Shown: positions 49,614 through 62,520 of the stretch, piece by piece
How the letters are laid out: every line of letters begins with the position of its first letter
Numbering within the stretch: the first letter of the stretch is position 1
NCBI GenBank assembly: GCA_005281725.1
Contig: SSBO01000009.1
Coordinates: 10,047,038 to 10,111,037, forward strand
DNA from: Wuchereria bancrofti
Lineage: Eukaryota > Nematoda > Chromadorea > Rhabditida > Onchocercidae
Direction: 5' to 3'
Length of the DNA: 64,000 nt
Notes under the pieces: generated by a model
What the model saw: the letters and a program-made list of their open reading frames with translations, nothing else
What the model was told of the DNA's origin: nothing
Database searches by the model: none
Made by a program: the position numbers and the translations under genes

Positions 49614-49715
49614 ATATATACACATACCCACATACACATACACAAGCATACAGACATACACACATACATACATACACACATACTTGCACACATACACACA
49701 TACACACATACCAGA
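49614..49715. repeat. CA/TACA microsatellite
   Basis: About 100 bp of ACACATACACA-type sequence, imperfect. Confidence 0.95.
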
Positions 49716-50249
49716 ATAGCAATTTTTTTTTTTTTCACAAAGTAATAAAAGTATTTCTCTAACTAAAAACTAAATCTTTAGCATCATTCGTAAGTTTGAA
49801 AATAACAACACATCGACAACTGAAACAGCAACCTCAAATTTTTTCACCACAATCTGAAACAATAAAAAGATAATATGATAATGATTAATGATGATAATGA
49901 TAGATTGATAATGATAATGAGTGTTAGCAAAAATGAGAATAATTATACTTATCATTGTTAACAATTTGGTAAAGCAATGAATTTCGTTTAACACATTTAT
50001 GTGTTTCATCTTCAATTTTATTAATTTAATATTTTATCAATTTAAGCAAATGTTAAAAAATTGATTTTTAGAGTATTTTACTATTTCTTCTACCATTTCA
50101 ACTTCTAAATTCTTTCTTTTACATTCTCTTTTTCTACTCTTTCTTTATCATTCATTTCCACTTATATTAATGGATTCAAATTAGTAACCTTTGACCCTTA
50201 AAGCAGTAACTTTATGTATTATGAGCTATATTGTCTTTTACAACATATG

Positions 50250-50460
50250 TGTTCATTATTATTATTTATTAATTATTATTATTATTAATATTATTATTGT
50301 TATTATTATTATCATTGTTATTATTATTATTAATTATTATTATTACTATTATTACTAGTTATTCTCACTATTATTATTATTATCATCATTATTATTGTTT
50401 ATCATTATTATTATTAATTATAAATTATTATTATAGTGATAATATCATTATTGATGCTGA
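50250..50460. repeat. ATT trinucleotide array
   Basis: Interrupted (ATT)n with ATC and GTT variants over ~200 bp. Leu/Ile/Tyr-rich frames across it are repeat artefacts. Confidence 0.95.
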
Positions 50461-52970
50461 CATTGATTGTTCTTGGCAGCACTATCAGAGAAGAATAAGA
50501 TGGCTTTGACATGAATAATTATTAAACTATTCAATAACCAAACTAAAATTATGATAAAATCATAAAGAAAAGAAAGAGGAAGGATACAAAAACAAAACGT
50601 AAAAACATAATTTCTCAACAAAATTTTAAGAATGAAAATACTATTCTTTTCCTGTTTACAACTTAACACTAAGATTCAATTTCGTCGTCGAAATCAATTC
50701 TTTTAGCAATGAATTTTTTCAATCTTTTTCATTTCTTATAAACATTTCTTTTTTTCTTTTAAAATGAAAAAGAAATATTTCTTAAAAAAGTGCGATAAAA
50801 ATGTTATCACTGTAATCACGTAACTTGACTTAGAAATTTATTAGTTTTTATGATACGTGTAACCATTGTTTACTTACGTAAGCCATTAAATCTATTAGAT
50901 ATGAACAGACAGATATATACGTATACTTTCAACAAACTTTGGTACAAATCAATGAAAATTTTAATGGTAAATACAATTCTTAAATAATAAATAATTAAAT
51001 GATTTTTATTAGTAGAATTAACTAAATTAATTAGCAATAATAATTTCTATAATTATTATCATTCTTCACTTTTCCTAGACTTATCCTGTGCAAATTTTGG
51101 TTTTAAAAAACCAAATTGTAGAAATGTGTTAATCATAAGATTTTTATAATTTAGATTTTAGATTTCAGGAAAGAAAAAAAGTGATGATATTTGCATATTA
51201 TGATAATTATTTTATCATCTAATACATTGTTTGAATGTGTGTGTGTTGTTTTTTTTTTCCTTTTTAAAATACCAGAAAATTAATTTTAAGTCAAAATAAA
51301 ATTTTGAAAAAAATAAAATTTGCTAAGGTGGAACAAAACATCTATGAAATATGCTCAAATACGCAGAGAGAACATTAAACTAATATATTTTACATCATAA
51401 ATTACTTAAAATAGCTTCTTTGACAATAACAACATCGATAAAAAAATGTGGAAATAACATCAATCACTAAAAAAAAAAAAAATTTTTTTTCTCAACTTTT
51501 ACTTCTTTGGTTAAAAAATTTAATCAGAAAAAGAAGAAAAAAAAAGAAATGAAATTAATCAAATGTGTTTTGAATTACTTTTTAATAGGTTATAGATTTT
51601 TAACTGTACAAAAAAAAAAGTTTTTTTTTTTTTTTGATGGATGATTCAACAAATAATAATCCTAAACATAAATAAATTATGAATAAAAAAAAATTTTTCA
51701 AAGTTGAAATTTAATAATTAACAAAATGAAAAATTTTTGGCTTATTTAAATTTCAGCATTTTGTTGAATTCAATTAATTCAACAATTATAAAATGGAAAA
51801 TGAAAGAATATAGCAGTAAAATTTTAAAGGAAATAAATCAGAAGGGAAAAAAATGCACAGAAAAAAGATCAAATCATAAGTTAACTTGAAGAAGAATAAA
51901 AAAATAAATATGAAAAAAGATACCTGAATACTTGAAATTATCAACATTAACATAACAGTTGCATATTTCATCAATTAATTTAATCATTTCAATGAGAAAA
52001 AAATTTAATAAATAATTAGAATTAAAAGTGATAACATCATCATTTGATGGTTGATGATAACTATATATTTAACATAATCCAAATATAATTTTAAATAATA
52101 TCTAAAGATAGAAAAGGAATAGGAAATGTAATATTTGAAATATAATCTGAAATAGGTAAACAATCAATTTTTGAAAAGTTCTCATTTTGGCTATTTTTTC
52201 TTTCTTTTAATGAATAGAATTTATTGTTTAATGAAATGATAAAGTTATAAGATTGAATTTTCTATCGGAAATATTTTTTCTTTTTTTTGTCATTTTTCGC
52301 TTTTTTATTTTTTGCTTACTTTTTGCTTTTTTTTTTATCGAAAATATTATCAGATAGCAAGACTGATAAAAATAAAAAAGGGAAAGAAAATAAGACGGTA
52401 ATCATAAAATAAATATTAATCTATAACAAATAAATAGTAAATGGTTAAGAAAAAAGATGAATTATGTTTAATTCGTCATTCATTATTCATTAATTAATTA
52501 ATTAATCGATTGATTAATGAAATTAATGAATAATTTAAAGTATACTTCAACGATCCTACATATATTCAATTAACAATATCGTATAATTATTGTTGTAAAA
52601 ATGATAATACTCAATAATTTATGCAACAATGTATTAAAAATGCTAATTAATAACGAAATAAAGACAAAATGATTAGAAAGCCATTAATTAACACTAATAA
52701 TTAACAAATTAAATAGCAATATAATTGAAGAAATTCACTTAATAATTATCAGAGTGATAAGAAATATATGATTTCATCTGTTTGATAATCATTGATCAAT
52801 TTGATATTTTTTTTTTGATAAATCTATTTGATAAATGATTATCATCTTATCATTTTATCACCTTGTCATTACACTATTCTTACCTTAAACTATCAAATAA
52901 TAACTTAAAACGACGAAAATTTTAAAGTATAAAATTCTAATGTAATATCGACAAGTATTTCACTTCAATT
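50461..52970. other. AT-rich noncoding DNA
   Basis: No gene recognised. A short more complex patch at 50450-50520 flanks the ATT array. (ATTA)n lies at 52490-52510. Confidence 0.55.
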
Positions 52971-52973
52971 GTG

Positions 52974-53140
52974 GGATGTATGTGTCTGTACGTCCAGAAG
53001 GCGCAAATGTATAGGTGCATGTGTCTGTCTGCATGTCCGTGTATGTGTCTGTATGTGTATATGTACATGCGTGTGCTGAACGTTTGTATGTATCTGCGCG
53101 CCTGCGTACATGCACCACTGTGCGTGTCTGTGTGCATGTG
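52974..53140. repeat. TG-rich microsatellite block
   Basis: Degenerate TGTGTCTGTATG sequence with a higher G+C share than other TG arrays in the window. Confidence 0.85.
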
Positions 53141-53194
53141 GAGTGAAAAATAATTTCTCTAACATTCTTCATTTCACTTGAATCCATCGAAAAT

Positions 53195-53325
53195 TTACAA
53201 CAAGCAGAAGATTTGAAAGAGCTGCTCGAATGTCTCTAGTTGCAGCGATGATGAGAACTTAGGACACCTTGGATACTCTGCGTAGTTCGTGGGGTATGTG
53301 ATAGGAAAGAATAGAAAGGTATGAG
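53195..53325 (-). CDS. Candidate terminal exon, unrecognised
   Basis: On the minus strand an acceptor-like TTTCTCACAG is followed by 42 open codons (HTFLFFPITYPTNYAEY..., SSSLQLETFEQLFQIFCLL) and a stop. The segment is far less AT-rich and less repetitive than its surroundings. Other frames across the same bases are also open in part, so the strand is not certain. No family is recognised. Confidence 0.22.
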
Positions 53326-53346
53326 CTGTGAGAAATTCAAAAATAT

Positions 53347-53383
53347 GGGGTGGGGTTTGGTTGGTTTAGGGGGGGTGAGGTGG
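53347..53383 (+). other. G-run cluster, potential G-quadruplex
   Basis: Plus-strand runs of 4, 4, 2, 2, 7 and 2 G lie within about 37 bases. This is exceptional for this AT-rich window. The seven-G run can supply two of the four tracts needed. Confidence 0.55.
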
Positions 53384-53513
53384 TACTGGTGGCTCTAATA
53401 TTTGTGTTAACATTCCATTTGTATATGATATTGTTCTTTGGACGAGTGGAAATTAAACTAAAGCACGAATAGAAGCAAGATGAAGTTTAGCTGTAATGGC
53501 TTGATTAACACTT

Positions 53514-53554
53514 TGACCTTTGACATACACGAGCTTACACTTTGATCTTTGACA
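53514..53554 (-). promoter_or_regulatory. Pair of DR1-like nuclear-receptor sites
   Basis: TGACCTTTGACA (53514-53525) and TGATCTTTGACA (53543-53554) are 29 bp apart, same orientation. On the minus strand the first reads TGTCAAAGGTCA, close to an HNF4-type DR1. They sit in the unusual G-rich island; function is inferred. Confidence 0.3.
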
Positions 53555-53936
53555 AGATGATCTTCGAGAAGAGATAGGAATATTGAGGGTAGTGCTGTTC
53601 TAAACTAATTTAAAGTTAACTGATTTTAATTTTCATAACTTTAATAGTAAACTAATTTTAATTTTCATTAAAAAGAAAAAAAGGATAATAAGTAGGGACT
53701 TAAATTAACCTTAAATTAACCTTAAATTATAGCACTAATTTTGACAGATATTCTTATGAAAGTCACAGAATAATATATTTGCAGGACAAAATTGTGGATT
53801 TTTGAATCGTTATAGAAGTATAAGATTTCATTTTCTCTGTCAAAACAAATGATTGAAAATGTAGTAACTGCTCGCTTATACAAGCAAAGAGAACAATTAT
53901 TTTACAGAACCAAACGCAGCTTTTCACTGCTAATTC

Positions 53937-54030
53937 TAGCACACACATACACACACACATACATACATACACACAAATACACACACATACACAGACACAC
54001 ATACATACACAGACACACATACATATACAC
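53937..54030. repeat. CA/CATA microsatellite
   Basis: About 95 bp of ACACACATACATACAC-type sequence. Confidence 0.95.
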
Positions 54031-54379
54031 AACTATGACTTTGCAATATTGTTTCGCCAGTGGAACAGAGAACATTTTCAAATATCAGAAGGGAATGTTT
54101 AGTCATTTTAATGATCAATAATTAAAACAACAAAATTTTATTCAATTTTATTATTGCAATTATGAAATGAGCAATAATTAGCTATATATATATGTGATAT
54201 TTGTATACTTTCTCCTAAATTCATCAATTAGATCAACAAGTAATACTTAAAATAACTTACTTTAGTATTATGTAACACAATTTTTTGGCATTGGCGCATA
54301 TACGTTCAATCTGCCAATTCAATATTTCACACTATTCTCTTCACTTTTAATATTGTTAAAAAAATATATATATAGCATC

Positions 54380-54480
54380 CTGTATGTGTATCTGTGTCTG
54401 TCTGTGTATGTCTCCTTGTCGGTCTGTATGTATGTATGTGTGTATGCATGTCTGTTTGTCTTTGTCTGTATGTATGTATA
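54380..54480. repeat. TGTATG/TCTG microsatellite
   Basis: About 100 bp of imperfect TGTATGTATG and TGTCTGTCTG sequence followed by (TA)n. Confidence 0.9.
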
Positions 54481-55103
54481 TAATTAATTATATATATAAT
54501 CAATTATAAGATCAATTTGATATTTTCAATTAATTTCTAAACTAATTAACTTTTCCTACTATTGAAATTGTTCTACTACTAAAAAAAATTTTTTTTTTTT
54601 CCTACTACTAAAAAATTTCCTACTATTGAAATTGTTAATTGAGATTAATTAAAAAACCATTCTGATAACAGAATTATCAATTGAAATATTTGTGCAGTAT
54701 GATAACATCTTATCAATCATTTACATATACTGTTGCATGTAAACCTATTTCTATTACTGCTACCTGGTAGATTTAAAAAAAGAAAGAAGCAAATGATATC
54801 ATTTAATGAGTAGAATTAATAATAAAGTATGATTATTTTGATATAACATTTGAAGTATTTTAATTAAAACTAATAAAATATCAATCTCACAACATCAGCA
54901 TTACATACTGAAATTTTTTTTTTATTTTAACGTTTCCAATAAAATTAAATGATTTAAAATGTTAGAACATGAAAAATAATAATAAAGAAAAAATATTAAT
55001 AAAAAACATGAATAATACTAATTTCTAATATGCCTTTTTTCCATCCATGAACTTGCAAAAAATAATAAGGAATGTCACATTTATTCTATTAGTTTGCAAA
55101 TCT

Positions 55104-55193
55104 ATGGAAGAATCAAAGAAAAGAACTTATGAGGAAATTGATAAAATGTTGCAGCATGAAGAAAAGTTTGTAAAAATATTCAAAAAAGAATAA
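55104..55193 (+). CDS. Candidate small ORF or first exon, unrecognised
   Basis: 29 codons, MEESKKRTYEEIDKMLQHEE then KFVKIFKKE and stop: charged and coiled-coil-like. TTCTATTAG, an acceptor-like site, lies 11 bases before the ATG. A GTAAAA donor-like site follows the KF codons. Isolated; may be chance. Confidence 0.18.
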   Translation: MEESKKRTYEEIDKMLQHEEKFVKIFKKE

Positions 55194-55934
55194 TTACACG
55201 AGTGATTTATTTTCGATTATAATAATAAATAAATTATAAATATAAGTTATAAATGATTGAACAGAAACCGTTTTTTTTTTATTTAAAAATGTTGATCAAA
55301 AAAATTTTTAGTTCAAAATTTTAATTAGGAAATTTTTTTCTAAAATTTGTAATTAAATTAAAAGGATTGTAAAATAATTGTAGAAAATATGCTTCAAATT
55401 TTTGTTATAATGTATAAATTACGGAAAATAGGGATGAATTTTTTAAATAAATTACAGTTTATTTGAAAATTGTTAATTTAAAGATTATGTATTAATGATT
55501 GCATAAATATATTGAAATTATTCCAGTCAAATCTCTTTTATATCAACAAATATTGAAATGAAAAAATGAAGCAAAGTTTAAGCAATCCAATCATTGCTAA
55601 TAAAATGAATCATTTTTTCTAAACTAATTAACATAATAATGAAAATTCATTCAATGTATGAAGAATGTATGGAATGAAAGAGATTTTATAAGCTATATCA
55701 AAAATTATTGTTTATTTATCATACACAGATTATAAATTCTTGAGAATAAAATAAAATAAAATTTGTATTTAGTAGAATAAATTTCACTAAATTTGAAGAA
55801 TTGTTCGTAACCTTTGCGTTAATTGTATTTTTATTTTTTATTTTTTTCTAACTTCACAGTCATGCATTAACAATAATAAAGGTTTATTCTTCACATATGA
55901 AAAACAAAAAACAAAAAAAAAGAACATTTGATTT

Positions 55935-57150
55935 ATAATATCATGATGTACATCATAATTACATACAAAATCTTCCGTCAGATGACGTACGTCATAATTG
56001 CATATTCTTTCAGATAACGTACGACATATTTATATACGAAATCTTGTGTTAAATAACGTACATCATAATTATATACGAAATCTTGTGTTAAACAACGTAC
56101 GTCATAATTACATACAAAATCTTCCGTTAGATGACGCACGTCATAATTGCATATTATTTCAGATAACGTACGACATAATTATATACGAAATCTTGTGTTG
56201 AATAACGTACATCATAATTATATACGAAATTTTGTGTTAAACAACGTACGTCATAATTACATATTCTTTCAGATAACGTACGTCATAATTATATACGAAA
56301 TCTTCTATCAGATTACTAACATGTTTTTAAATAAAAAAANGTTAGATGACGTACGTCATAATTGCATATTATTTCAGATAACGTACGAAATAATTATATA
56401 TGAAATCTTGTGTTAAATAACGTACATCATAATTATATACGAAATCTTGTGTTAAACAACGTACGTCATAATTACATACAAAATCTTCCGTTAGATGACG
56501 TACGTCATAATTGCATATTCTTTCAGATAACGTACGACATATTTATATACGAAATCTTGTGTTAAATAACGTACATCATAATTATATACGAAATCTTGTG
56601 TTAAACAACGTACGTCATAATTACATACAAAATCTTCCGTTAGATGACGTACGTCATAATTGCATATTCTTTCAGATAACGTACGACATATTTATATACG
56701 AAATCTTGTGTTAAATAACGTACATCATAATTATATAAGAAATCTTGTGTTAAACAACATACGTCATAATTACATACAAAATCTTCCGTTAGATGACGTA
56801 CGTCATAATTGCATATTATTTCAGATAACGTACGACATAATTATATACGAAATCTTGTGTTGAATAACGTACATCATAATTATATACGAAATCTTGTGTT
56901 AAACAACGTACGTCATAATTACATACAAAATCTTCGGTTAGATGACGTACGTCATAATTGCATATTATTTCAGATAACGTACGAAATAATTATATACGAA
57001 ATCTTGTGTTAAATAACGTACATCATAATTATATACGAAATTTTGTGTTAAACAACGTACGTCATAATTACATATTCTTTCAGATAACGTACGTCATAAT
57101 TATATACGAAATCTTCTATCAGATTACTAACATGTTTTTAAATAAAAAAA
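55935..57150. repeat. 149-bp higher-order array of four monomers
   Basis: Each 149-bp unit is one 32-bp monomer (ATGACGTACGTCATAATTGC, ending TTTCAG) plus three 39-bp monomers (e.g. ATAACGTACATCATAATTAT, ending CTTGTGTTAA). Units start at 55982, 56131, then 56346, 56495, 56644, 56793 and 56942. Most carry the perfect palindrome ATGACGTACGTCAT. The N at 56340 follows a unique tail (TTACTAACATGTTTTTAAAT) that recurs at 57125-57145, so the copy number is not trustworthy. Short frames in it reflect the repeat. Confidence 0.95.
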
Positions 57151-58250
57151 AGTGCGCAAATGAATCACGTAATGAATAAATAACGTAACTATTACTTTAT
57201 GTTATATTTGATGTGCATAGAAAGATTGATGGAATAAATTTAAAATTTCATTATTTAAATGATAAATATGATGCAAAATTTTATATTGATAAGATTTAAA
57301 AATACAAAGAATAATGATTTACCATAATATTTGAATGTATATGTTTCAAATTTATAATTTTTTATTTTACTCTGTTAGAGAAAAATTCCTGATAATAATA
57401 GTAAGTTTAAAACGGATATTAAAAAAAAAATCTGTAAAATATTAAATTTTTTTCAAATCATGAAATTTTTTCAAATATGAAGGTTTTATTGTTTAAATTC
57501 AAATATGCAGGTTTTTTTATTGTTCCAATACTTTCTTTTTTTTGTCTTAAAATGTTAATTTTAAAATATTAGCAAAATTTAACTATTTTACTTAAAAATT
57601 TAATAAATATAGTACAAATGAAAAGGATAGAAATGAAAATGAAGAAAATTAATCCAAATATTATTTTCAATAAGTAATATTAATTAATAATATTATTAAA
57701 GTTAATTTCTTTTAGTTATACGGATGAGAAATTTCTAAATGAATTATCATTTGATGGCAACGAAGGAAGGAAAAAAAAAATTGAAATTTTTTTAAACAAT
57801 TTCTATTAGTTTTTAAAATAATCACACTGGATTAAAATTGACTTATTTTCCTTATTTCATTGATTAATCTATTTTCATCTTTTTCCATTTCTTTCTGTCA
57901 TTGAGGTCAATTTTTTTTTTTTTCTTAATATATGCAAACTTTTTTTTTCTTTAAATGAAATATTTACTATATGAAAATTTTAAAATATTTGCTATGAAAT
58001 AGTCAAAAATAAATAAATAACTGAATGATTCTGAAATTATACCTAGCATTTTTTTTTTTTTCTTCTATTCATCTATATTTAAATTCAAAGTTATTGCTGA
58101 TCATTATTTGGTAGTTAGTTCTTTCATTCGTTTTATTTTGGAATATAAAATTTTCGCATACGTTCATAAATAAATCTATTTTTTGGCTAAAATTACATAC
58201 TTTATTTTAGGAAGTACCACAATTTGCGTAGTGATTGTTATCATAACTAT
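57151..58250. other. AT-rich noncoding DNA
   Basis: No gene seen. Confidence 0.6.
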
Positions 58251-58254
58251 TTCG

Positions 58255-58349
58255 ATGGCAATAATAATAGCAATAATAAAAATAGAAATAATAATAATAA
58301 TAATAATAATAGTATTTCTATTTTAAAAACAAAAGTATAAAAACAAAAG

Positions 58350-58384
<35 letters not shown>

Positions 58385-58455
58385 GTAATAATAAAAATAA
58401 AAATAGTAATAATAATAATAGTAACAAATAATAATAATAACAATAATAATGATTA
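58255..58455. repeat. AAT trinucleotide array
   Basis: Interrupted (AAT)n over ~200 bp; minus-strand poly-Leu/Tyr frames are artefacts. Confidence 0.95.
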
Positions 58456-58459
58456 TAAT

Positions 58460-59955
58460 TGGAACAAATTTTACTGAAATTAATTATCGCTACAGTGCTT
58501 TTTTCTTTACTTTCCAATCGACTTTCCACTTCTAAGCTTATTTCAAGAATTATTTCATTATTTAAAAAGGTATTATAATTTTCACTAAAAACGGTCACAA
58601 CAACCATTTCTATGATAAATTTGTAATTATTCATATCAAAATAATGATGAAATTCACATTGAAATTGATTATTGTTGTAATGTATTTCATCTTTACTTTT
58701 CATTAATTTTTTGCTTTCTTGGCTTATTTGACTTTTTTTTTTTATTTTACCACTTAAAAAAAAAAAAATTTTTTTTCATTTCCTTTTTTTTTTCTTGACA
58801 AAAAATTTCTTTTCTAATATCATTTTAAAGCTCATTTCAGGCAAGAATTACTACTATGTAACAATGATCATTGTTATAAATTTAAATTTCTTCCTTCCTC
58901 CTAGTATGAATTACTTACTAATACGAAGAAAATATCTTTTCTTCCTATTCATTTTTTTTTTCTCATTTTCCTTTTCCCTCTCTCTTTCTCTCTCTCCCTC
59001 TCTCTATATATCTTTTACTCTTCTTATTCTTTTCCATCAAATTTTGTTACTTTAGTAAATTTGATTTTGAAGAAAATTTCATAATAAATAATTTTCACCA
59101 GAATATTTTGTATCAAAATGTTTCATTTCATAATTTTCAATTTATTTCAAAATTTTCAAACTTATTAATACCTTTTTTTTTTTTTTTTTAGGATAACAAA
59201 CGATACAGAGCAATTATTACTGCCTTTTATTCTATTAGACATAATAAAATGTAAATTAATTCCTCTTATCTTAATTGATATCTTTGATCGTTTATAAATT
59301 TTGCAATTATTCTTCATCCTATTTCTAATCTTCACAAATTGATAATTTCAATAGCAATGAATAAAAAACAAAATGGAAAAATTGGTTAATTTAGAAAATT
59401 GCAAAAAAAAAATGACTTAAAAAAGAAATGAAAAAAAAACTAAAAAAAAAAATAGGCACATTTTTTTTTAAAAAGATAATTATCTCTGCATTATCTCATA
59501 TCAAACATTTATTCAAATAATTTACAAATAAATTTCCTAAATTTCATTGACTTTTATTCCTTTCTTTTTTCACTCATTTCTCTCTTTCTTTTTCTTCCTC
59601 TCCCTCTCCCTCTCTCTCTCACTCCCTCCCCCTCAGTTTTTCATTTTTTTTTTCGTTTTAAACATTTTTTTTTTTAACACCTAACTGACAACGCTTAGAA
59701 TTAAAATATAGATTATGTATGAAAGACGTCATCACATCAAATTTGGAAAATTTATTTTTTTTTTTTTTTTTTTAAAGTGAGAATGAACAAAAATGGTTGA
59801 ACATAGATAAAATCATTTCGTTTCTTTTTTTTTTCCTTGGCCTATTAAATATTTAAAAAAAAAAAAAAGCCAAGAAAATATTTATTAACCTATTACTTTA
59901 AATAGATATATTAAAGAAATATTTATTCATACATTTTGCATTCATATAAATGAAC
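58460..59955. other. AT-rich DNA with CT tracts
   Basis: Contains CT-rich tracts at 58970-59005 and 59595-59635 and several T runs longer than 15. No gene seen. Confidence 0.6.
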
Positions 59956-59957
59956 CA

Positions 59958-60480
59958 TTTTTATGCAATGAATTATTTGGCATAATTTGTTTATCTTATT
60001 TTATATTTAGGTAATACTTTTATACTTATCATACTTATATATCATTTCATTAATTATTTTTATTTATTCCTCAAAGAAAAAAAAAGTAAACAAAGATAAA
60101 TAATAGAAAAAGGAGGAAACAAAAAAAATTTTTATGCAATGAATTATTTGGCATAATTTGTTTATCTTATTTTATATTTAGGTAATACTTTTATACTTAT
60201 CATATTTATATATCATTTCATTAATTATTTTTATTTATTCCTCAAAGAAAAAAAAGTAAACAAAGATAAATAAAAGAAAAAGGAGCAAACAAAAAAAATT
60301 TTTATGCAATGAATTATTTGGCATAATTTGTTTATCTTATTTTATATTTAGGTAATACTTTTATACTTATCATACTTATATAACATTTCATTAATTATTT
60401 TTATTTATTCCTCAAAGAAAAAAAAAGCAAATAAAGATAAATAAAAGAAAAAAGAGGAAACAAAAAAAAAAACAAAATAA
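59958..60480. repeat. ~171-bp tandem repeat, nearly three copies
   Basis: Units start TTTATGCAATGAATTATTTG at 59960, 60131 and 60301 and are almost identical apart from the length of poly-A tails. Each contains ATATTTAGGTAATA. Confidence 0.95.
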
Positions 60481-62440
60481 AATTTAAGATAATTCTTTTT
60501 CAAAAAAAAAAGGCAAATTTTTTTAATCTTTTTACAATACATCAATATTTGAATTTTTCCTTCTTTTTTTTTTTTTAAATTTTGCAAATACTTTATATTC
60601 ATTTCTTTGCTTCATGCCAATGTAATAATATAAGGCTATTTTTCTTTCTTTCTAGGCTACAATTTATCACTGCCCATTTAAATGCCTCATTTATTGCCTT
60701 TCTCCTTTATTTATCAATAGCCGTTTTGAGTATGCTTGCTTAGAAGTTTTTAAAATTATTTCAAGATTTTTCATCAAATCTTAAAAAGAATGTAAATTTA
60801 ATCAAACTTAAAGCTATCAATGCTTGCTTATTAATGCAAAAAGAAAAAAAAAATTTCTCTTTGTGCTCTATGCTTTTTTAATGTTTAAATTTAATTTAGA
60901 AATTAAATATTCTTTGTTCAAAAAAAGAAAATTGCAGTATTATTTTCGTAATCTTAGCCAGGTGCTTTTTTTTTTTCTTTCATTATTAATTGCAATTGAT
61001 TTTAGTTCTTTTTTTTCTTTTGTAAAAAAATTTAATAAATATATTAATTTCACCTATTACTAATATATTTTATTAGTTCCATAATATATTTTATTAGTTT
61101 TCAATGAATTTTTTTCATTATTAGATTAAAGAGACTAAAATTACATTAAAATGAAAAAAAAAAGCGAAATATTTTGTAGTAAAATGAAATCTAATTTTTA
61201 ATTTTAGGATTCAGATATCTTTAAGATATAAAATTCGATAATTGAATAATTAAATAATAATGTATTTAGTAATTTAGCTACTACTAATGAAGTTATCAAT
61301 AAAGGTATATGATTTATCAAGAGCGATAACAAATAATCACTAATCATTTATGCAAATGTTGAAAAGATCTACTAAATTTCATTTAAAATTTTTGCTTCTT
61401 TAAAACGAAAAAAGGAAAAGACATAGTCATTTCGAGAAACAATTTTTTATTACTAATTTTAAAAAATTAAAAATAAGATATGAAATGGTAATGTTTTATG
61501 AAATGGTAATGAAATAAAAAATTGTGTACACATTTTTTAAAAAATTTTTTCTTTATATCATATTACTAATTTATTAACAGTTTTTCGTGTTTGCAAAATG
61601 TTTCAACTTTTCCTTTTTTTTTCAAATTATGGTATTAACCTAAATGTATGCTTTTTTATTCCATTTTTTTTTTAATAATATTGAAAAATTAATTTTCTAT
61701 TATCTCTTTTACATTCATCGTTTCGTTTCTTTTTTTTAAAATATTTGATTAAATATTCATTTTTTTAATCATTATAATGAACATAAATGATGGAAAAACT
61801 AATGAAAAAAAAAAAATGGAACTATTAAGTGAGTCAAACTATAATCAGAAATAAAATATTAGTATAATTTGAATTCAGTAAATAATTAAAACAGTAGTTG
61901 GCAGTAATTAACTAATAATCAAAATATTTTAATAATAGAATGATTAATGTTACTGATTAATAACATTTTTCACGTATGTGATAATATTACGTTAACATTG
62001 TACATCAAATTTTTATCATACTGAAATTATTATTCTAATTACAAAATACTTTTAACATAGTTTATTAGCTTTTTTAAAAATTTAAGGTTAAAAAAATCAA
62101 ATTATATGTCAAAACAGAGTATAATATTGCTTAAGTAAAATATAATATTGTTTAACTAAATCAATAAAAAATCATTATTCTTTTTTTTTTTTCTATAATA
62201 GGAAACTATTTTGTTCGTTTTTAATGCTTTCCCTAATTCAAAAAATTTTTCATCATATTTGACAACATTTTAATTCTGAAATGCTTTTAGCAAAGTTGAT
62301 TAGTTTTTTAAATATGTATGATTTGTTTCTTTTTTTTTTCATTTTAGGATGAATTTTAATGTCTTTTGATAATTCAAATAACAGCTGTGAAATTTCATAT
62401 TTATTATATTTCAGATTAGATTAGAAATTGCTATCGAACT
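60481..62440. other. AT-rich noncoding DNA
   Basis: No gene seen; a TAATATATTTTATTAGTT word is duplicated at about 61061 and 61082. Confidence 0.6.
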
Positions 62441-62520
62441 GTTATTATCACGACTCTTGGCACTATCATATCACTATATTTATATTATTGTTACTGCTAT
62501 TTCTACAATTGGAATTCAAT

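Noticed and set aside
55935..57150. CRISPR-like direct repeats
   Set aside because: Monomers are contiguous without unique spacers and the DNA is eukaryotic.
55998..57179. Serial ~67-codon plus-strand frames every 149 bp
   Set aside because: They are read-through of the higher-order satellite; 149 is not a multiple of three, so each frame ends in the next unit.
58323..58703. 126-codon minus-strand frame with poly-Leu/Tyr tail
   Set aside because: About half of it is the AAT trinucleotide array; the rest shows no domain, splice context or composition change.
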